A stretch of 10,313 nucleotides of DNA from Stramenopiles sp. TOSAG23-2 (Eukaryota; Sar): NCBI GenBank assembly GCA_900128395.1, contig LT650032.1, positions 1-10,313 of the forward strand, given 5' to 3'. A program made the position numbers and the translations under genes. Positions 7,113 through 10,313 of the stretch are shown here, in pieces. How positions within the stretch are numbered: position 1 is the first letter of the stretch; each line of letters begins with the position of its first letter. A model generated the notes under the pieces. The model was not told where the DNA came from. It saw nothing but the letters and a program-made list of their open reading frames with translations, and ran no database searches.

Positions 7113-7841
7113 CTACAACTTCGATTTGACTGGACGCCCAGTAACAAACAATTCTTCACCAATGATTTTTTCTAATTTAATCAATGCATCAATACCATCA
7201 ATATCATCCACCATTACACGAATAGTATGAATCCCCATTTTTCGTGCTGGTTTTAAATTTGCACCGATATCATCAAGAAAAACTGCTTCATTTGCTTTTA
7301 TATTACCAGCTTCCTTCAATGCTAATTCATATATACGTACATCTGGTTTGCGTAACCCTACAATACTACTTTCAATGACAACATCGAAAATTTCTTGTAC
7401 CGTCTTTGCTTGACCTGGTATACCTTCACTTTCATCTGTAGTTTCATCTTCCTCATCTGATTGAAAATTATTTGTCAAAGCTAAGGTTTTAATTCCTAAT
7501 TTGTGTAATTTCATCAAAGTTTCATAATAACCTCTACGTGCAATTGTATCACCTGCACTTATTGCTTCCATTACCTTTTTTCCAGAAACTTGTAATAGTT
7601 CTTTATTTGCATTACCATCTTTAACCATTTCCTTCAATTCAATATCATATTTATATACAAATTGTGTTGTCGTAATCTCACCTCTTTCCATTTGACCCCA
7701 TGTTTTACAATTTCCAATATGCCTATTTAGTGAATTATGTTCCAATCCAATTTTTCGTTCGACTTCCCCTAACCGTCCAATTGGGGATGAAAAGACAACA
7801 CCACCAAGATCAAATATTACTGCTTTGATGGATGATGGCAT
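7113..7841 (-). CDS. HAD-superfamily hydrolase (ACAD10/EPHX2 N-terminal type) with peroxisomal SKL
   Basis: The 242-residue protein starts at ATG 7841, where MPSSIKAVIFDLGGVV matches the usual beginning of this family. HAD motifs: I, FDLGGVV (nucleophile D11; the second Asp of DxD is Gly, as in ACAD10-type members); II, LALTNN (T123); III, GLRKPD (K165); IV, VFLDDIGANL (D190, D191). A helical cap with RRGYYETLMKLHKLG lies between motifs I and II. An acidic insertion (about 128-139, SDEEDETTDESE) follows motif II and is not typical. The protein ends in SKL, a canonical type 1 peroxisomal targeting signal; mammalian EPHX2, with a related N-terminal domain, is also peroxisomal. It is a stand-alone domain without epoxide hydrolase or acyl-CoA dehydrogenase parts. 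It may be a phosphatase, but loss of the second Asp makes the reaction uncertain. The 5' end is tandemly duplicated. Confidence 0.88.
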   Translation of the reverse strand: MPSSIKAVIFDLGGVVFSSPIGRLGEVERKIGLEHNSLNRHIGNCKTWGQMERGEITTTQFVYKYDIELKEMVKDGNANKELLQVSGKKVMEAISAGDTIARRGYYETLMKLHKLGIKTLALTNNFQSDEEDETTDESEGIPGQAKTVQEIFDVVIESSIVGLRKPDVRIYELALKEAGNIKANEAVFLDDIGANLKPARKMGIHTIRVMVDDIDGIDALIKLEKIIGEELFVTGRPVKSKL

Positions 7842-7975
7842 GGGTTATTATTATTATTTGAATATGTATAGTGTTTTGTTATGATTTTCACCAAGATCAA
7901 ATATTACTGCTTTGATGGATGATGGCATGGGTTATTATTATTATTTGAATATGTATAGTGTTTTGTTATGATTTT
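7802..7975. repeat. Perfect 87-bp tandem duplication over the HAD gene start
   Basis: Bases 7802-7888 and 7889-7975 are identical by eye. The unit holds 47 bp of 5' flank plus the first 40 coding bases of the HAD gene (ATG to the FDLG region). The lack of divergence indicates a recent event or an assembly artefact. The 87-bp length (29 codons) keeps both ATGs in the same frame, but TAA codons separate them. Confidence 0.93.
7854..7928 (-). other. Upstream ORF copying the HAD protein's first residues
   Basis: The duplicated ATG (7926-7928) opens a 24-codon ORF. It begins MPSSIKAVIFDLG, like the main protein, then diverges at the duplication junction and stops at TAA 7854-7856, 12 bases before the main ATG. 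If transcription starts upstream of 7928, this uORF would be met first and could reduce main-ORF translation. If the start lies between 7842 and 7925 it has no effect. A GT-AG splice over 7820-7891 (72 nt) would join the two copies in frame, but there is no direct sign that it is used. Confidence 0.55.
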
Positions 7976-8107
7976 GTGTGTATGGTGTATATTATTTTAT
8001 ACGCGTTTGATTTATGTTTTCATTTATTTATATATATATATTACTTGTAGTTATTTATATAAATATAATACTATACTACTAATAACAGTGTCGGACGGAG
8101 GATAATA

Positions 8108-8179
8108 ATCCTATAACTTTTGGGCTATATTTACAGGTATAGATATTTTAAAATTTAGCCCAAGTTTTGCGTATAGGAT
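8108..8179. repeat. 72-bp imperfect inverted repeat
   Basis: Outer arms ATCCTATA (8108-8115) and TATAGGAT (8172-8179) and inner arms TTGGGCTA (8120-8127) and TAGCCCAA (8156-8163) pair, with further A/T pairing inside and unequal spacers between the arms. The centre is AT-rich. It could form a long hairpin, or be a remnant of a small inverted-repeat element. No target-site duplication is evident. Confidence 0.6.
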
Positions 8180-8420
8180 GATGCACTAAATTTAACACAC
8201 AGGACTATGGCTATATGAACGGGCTTTTTAATATGTTCGTGCGTTCCGTAAAATCGGTACACATAAATAGCGTTAGACACATATATATATATAAATATGA
8301 ATAAAGAGATATAGATTTATATACATGACGAAAATAATAAACAATAGCACAATACAGTGACACAAACGATATTCATAGTAAAAAAATACAAAAGATAACA
8401 AATCAATTCAAGCTTTGCTA

Positions 8421-8436
8421 CGAATAATATTATTCG
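8421..8436. other. Perfect 16-bp palindrome upstream of the Cys-rich gene
   Basis: CGAATAATATTATTCG is its own reverse complement and lies about 95 bp upstream of the ATG at 8531. A dimeric transcription-factor site is possible. Chance is not excluded, since the core is all A/T. Confidence 0.4.
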
Positions 8437-8530
8437 AGCGTATAATAAAATATTTAAAGAATCGAAAGACAATATATAGTTAGTTCCATAAAAAAGATAA
8501 TAATAATAATATTGCTTTGAGGGGAAAAAA

Positions 8531-9727
8531 ATGAATTTCATGAGTAACAACATATTTCAATATCGTCTTAAAACGTTGATAGTTGTATTGTTATTATTAA
8601 ATATTCTAATGCAAAAAGCATTATCGTGCATGAGCTCAGCAGAATGTTCCTCCGGGCAATTTTGTAGTTACATGGGTGGTTGTCAAGATGTAACGGCGTT
8701 TGGTCTGGTGATGACACTTGCATAAAATACAATTGTGCTGCCGATGGGACTACAGTTGATATGAAGAAAGACTGCGATGTTAATGGACCCATGCCACAGT
8801 GTTATATTAGAAACAGGGGTTATATCTCTAATGGGGCAGGTGCAAGTAGTCAATATTGCATAGACCATCCAAATATATGTAAGGAAGGTTATGGACGTGA
8901 TGAAAGAAACTTCAATGTACACGTATGTAAACAGAGCTCAAGTTCGCCTCTGTGTGAACAAGGTTTTGTATCACATTTTACAGCATGTGAAGAATTGATC
9001 GATAATGAGGAAGATTGTAAAAAAGCTGCTCTTCATAACAAAGAATATGATAGCAATGTGACCCCTGAGGCGTCAACTGGCGATACAATGGTAAATACAG
9101 ACAAGGTAGGGGATGGGTATAAGACTGGATGTTATATGTACGAAACAGCAGGTGCTGGAATAAGATATGTGTTTAATGATGCAACTAATAACATAAATAC
9201 GAATGTGAATCCCACCCAATGCCCAAACAATTTTATGTGTGTATGTAAAAACAAAAATCCATGTCAGGCATGTAGTCCTGGAAAATATTCTTTGGGAGGG
9301 TGGAAAGCTAATTGCACGCTATGTCCAAAAGGATCGTACTGTCCAAGTGGCACCGTAATGGAACAGTGTCCGCTCGGGACTTATAATGATGTAGTTGGTA
9401 TACAAAGTGCAGAAAGTTGTAAAGCATGCCCTAAAGGAACCGTCATGAAGAATAGCACAAATACATCTCGTACAAAGGAAAGTGATTGTATCGTGTGTCC
9501 GAAAGGTAAATATATGGATGAAATTGGATATAACAAAGACAATGAATGTAAATTATGTCAAAAAGGTAGGTTTAATAGTGATGATGGAATAAGTTCCTTG
9601 AACCATGACATTTAATGAAGCAGAAATAGTACACGGAAACTTGGTAGAAATTCGACAAAAATATGGTGCTGGATCAAATGAATACAAAGAAGCATTGCAA
9701 AATATAAATGTAAAAAATATTAAATAA
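8531..9727 (+). CDS. Secreted cysteine-rich GCC2/GCC3-like protein, reading frame broken twice
   Basis: Coding signal runs from ATG 8531 to TAA 9725-9727 but uses two frames. Segment A (8531 to about 8689) has a signal peptide with the core LIVVLLLLNILM and the motif CSSGQFCSYMGGC. Segment B (about 8689-9601), one frame away, is rich in Cys and Gly and carries from about 9262 repeated units such as CPKGSYCPSG, GTYNDVVGIQSAESC and CPKGKYMDEIG, typical of ephrin-receptor-like GCC2/GCC3 domains of secreted or surface proteins. Segment C (9602-9727) returns to the first frame and looks helical (EIVHGNLVEIRQKYG). The first change must fall within 8668-8725 and the second within 9602-9615, as set by the flanking stops. 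One missing base near 8689 would bring two Cys motifs together (CQD to CNGVWSG). Possible causes: sequencing indels, a decaying gene or, less likely, short introns. The normal role may be adhesion or cell-surface structure. Confidence 0.72.
8668..8725 (+). other. First frame break in the Cys-rich gene
   Basis: The upstream frame ends at TAA 8723-8725, and the downstream frame is closed on its left by TAG 8665-8667, so the switch lies between. Joining at 8689, where GATGTAAC would read as Cys and Asn with one more T, keeps Cys-rich text on both sides. A 77-nt GT-AG intron (8690-8766) would also restore frame but would remove plausible Cys-containing sequence. Confidence 0.65.
9602..9615 (+). 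other. Second frame break in the Cys-rich gene
   Basis: The GCC2/GCC3-like frame stops at TAA 9613-9615. The first-segment frame is open only after TGA 9599-9601 and then continues for about 40 codons to TAA 9725-9727. A switch within this 14-base interval would extend the protein. A 55-nt GT-AG intron (9566-9620) would also be in frame but would delete a good repeat unit (GRFNSDDGISS). Confidence 0.5.
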
Positions 9728-10032
9728 ACGTTGTACGCAATATCATGTGTGTATACTTTTATATTTTATTATTGACACATACTGTAAAATAGTGTACGAC
9801 TTCGTATATGCCCAGCGCGTTCAACGAGTGCGCACGAAAGGATAGAAACCTACTCGTGCTTGTGGAGTATTAGTTTGCAGACGTGCATTATAGCGAATAG
9901 AGTAGGATATAGACATATGTACTATTATTATCTTATATAGGTATATTGTAGTTGGTAGTATATAAATTACATATATATTAATTATTCTGTCCATTATAGA
10001 GAGATCCTCTCTAGTCCATTATCATCCTCCTC
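9728..10032. other. Gap between converging genes 5 and 6, with two palindromes
   Basis: This 305-bp stretch lies between two converging genes. TACGACTTCGTA (9795-9806) is an interrupted palindrome 68 bases past the stop of gene 5. TAGAGAG-ATC-CTCTCTA (9997-10013) is a hairpin 19 bases past the stop of the LRR gene. ATTCTGTCCAT is repeated at 9984 and 10035. A GC-richer patch (about 9812-9837) has no tRNA features. Confidence 0.5.
9997..10013 (-). other. 7-bp-stem hairpin just downstream of the LRR gene
   Basis: Perfect 7-base arms flank a 3-base loop, directly after the LRR stop codon on the minus strand. It could act in 3'-end formation or mRNA stability. No U-tract follows, so a bacterial-type terminator is not supported. 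Confidence 0.45.
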
Positions 10033-10313
10033 TCATTCTGTCCATATCCTCATCTGTTCCACTTGTTGATACCCGTTTGATCCATCTCTTTTATATTGAC
10101 TTATAGCATTTAATTGTGATATCATATTATCACTAAGTTGATTACCATATAGGTTCAAGTGCATTAATGTATTGTTTGTTTTTAATACATCAATAATACT
10201 TTGTATTCCACCATCATCAGTAATATTATTATTCTCTAGGGACAAGTACCATAATGTATTGTTTGTTTTTAATCCTTCACCAATACTTTGTACATCAGTA
10301 ATATTATTATTAG
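10033..10313 (-). CDS. Leucine-rich-repeat protein, C-terminal part (5' partial)
   Basis: The frame is open from the right edge (first full codon 10309-10311) to TGA 10033-10035, giving 92 visible residues. A TTG near 10245 is not a real start, since a complete repeat lies upstream of it. Two ribonuclease-inhibitor-type repeats are visible, each with NNNITD and KTNNTLxxLxL, followed by a capping stretch (YGNQLSDNMISQLNAIS) and a short polar tail ending WTE. The first copy lacks three residues (DGG type) present in the second. Such repeats serve protein binding in many protists, often in large families. Partner and location are unknown because the N-terminus is outside the window. Confidence 0.8.
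   Translation of the reverse strand, partial: NNNITDVQSIGEGLKTNNTLWYLSLENNNITDDGGIQSIIDVLKTNNTLMHLNLYGNQLSDNMISQLNAISQYKRDGSNGYQQVEQMRIWTE
10165..10312 (-). repeat. Two near-identical LRR-coding units
   Basis: The unit at 10165-10234 and the unit at 10252-10312 share long identical stretches (for example TAATGTATTGTTTGTTTTTA on the + strand). They differ by a 9-base in-frame gap and a few substitutions. This suggests recent duplication of LRR units, and the array probably continues past the window edge. Confidence 0.8.

Larger units (their letters stand above)
7976..8530. other. Divergent intergenic region
   Basis: This stretch lies between the duplication upstream of the HAD gene and the secreted Cys-rich gene. 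It contains AT microsatellites (8030-8041, 8281-8292), the imperfect inverted repeat 8108-8179, a 16-bp palindrome at 8421-8436 and TAA repeats just before the gene. No ORF with coding character or tRNA is seen. Promoters for both genes are expected here. Confidence 0.5.

Noticed and set aside
7842-7928. An 87-nt intron made by the tandem duplication through an AGGT site in the unit
   Set aside because: The unit has no AGGT to provide both splice sites, so the simple 87-nt duplicate-intron model fails. Only the 72-nt GT-AG alternative is in frame.
8317-8553. 78-codon minus-strand ORF upstream of the Cys-rich gene
   Set aside because: It overlaps the start of a better supported gene and has low-complexity Tyr/Leu/Phe composition.
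9812-9837. GC-richer patch with GTTCAAC resembling a tRNA T-loop
   Set aside because: No acceptor stem, D-arm or anticodon arm could be built around it.
1-10313. The whole window as a giant-virus genome segment
   Set aside because: Gaps up to about 690 bp, a peroxisomal signal, microsatellites and the absence of any viral hallmark gene favour cellular DNA. Only the leftmost gene leaves a viral origin open.

Overview
The window looks like nuclear DNA of a single-celled eukaryote with a compact, AT-rich genome, perhaps an alga or another protist. I cannot name the lineage. The evidence: monocistronic genes with long untranslated gaps, no Shine-Dalgarno-like sites, A-rich contexts at several ATGs, microsatellites (TTA, AT, CT, CAA), secretory signal peptides, a C-terminal peroxisomal SKL signal, ribonuclease-inhibitor-like leucine-rich repeats and an ephrin-receptor-like (GCC2/GCC3-type) cysteine-rich protein. 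TAA, TAG and TGA all end ORFs, so the standard code fits. No intron is certain.

Layout: six genes in strictly alternating orientation. (1) 2-4045 (+), open at the left edge: a very basic, repeat-rich protein with a glycine-zipper hydrophobic segment, a GHSLGG lipase-like domain, a possible zinc site and a Cys-containing tail. (2) 4211-4753 (-): a small secreted protein with two HxT motifs, like 2H phosphoesterases. (3) 5446-6687 (+): an unrecognised multi-pass membrane protein. (4) 7113-7841 (-): a HAD-superfamily hydrolase of the ACAD10/EPHX2 N-terminal type, ending in SKL. Its first codons and 5' flank are tandemly duplicated (87 bp x 2). (5) 8531-9727 (+): a secreted cysteine-rich protein whose frame is broken twice, with the second break restoring the first frame. 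(6) 10033-10313 (-), open at the right edge: the C-terminus of a leucine-rich-repeat protein.

The genes do not form an obvious pathway. The most unusual one is gene 1. Its order (basic repeats, glycine zipper, more basic repeats, lipase fold) could suit a protein that binds nucleic acid or another polyanion and acts on membranes. Some virus particles carry lipases for membrane passage, so an endogenous viral origin is one hypothesis, but no capsid, packaging ATPase, integrase or polymerase gene is visible here, and a host origin is equally open. Other points of interest are the 87-bp duplication that creates a mimicking upstream ORF, the frame-broken secreted protein, and short palindromes with ACGA/TCGT-type arms in all three gaps between converging genes.
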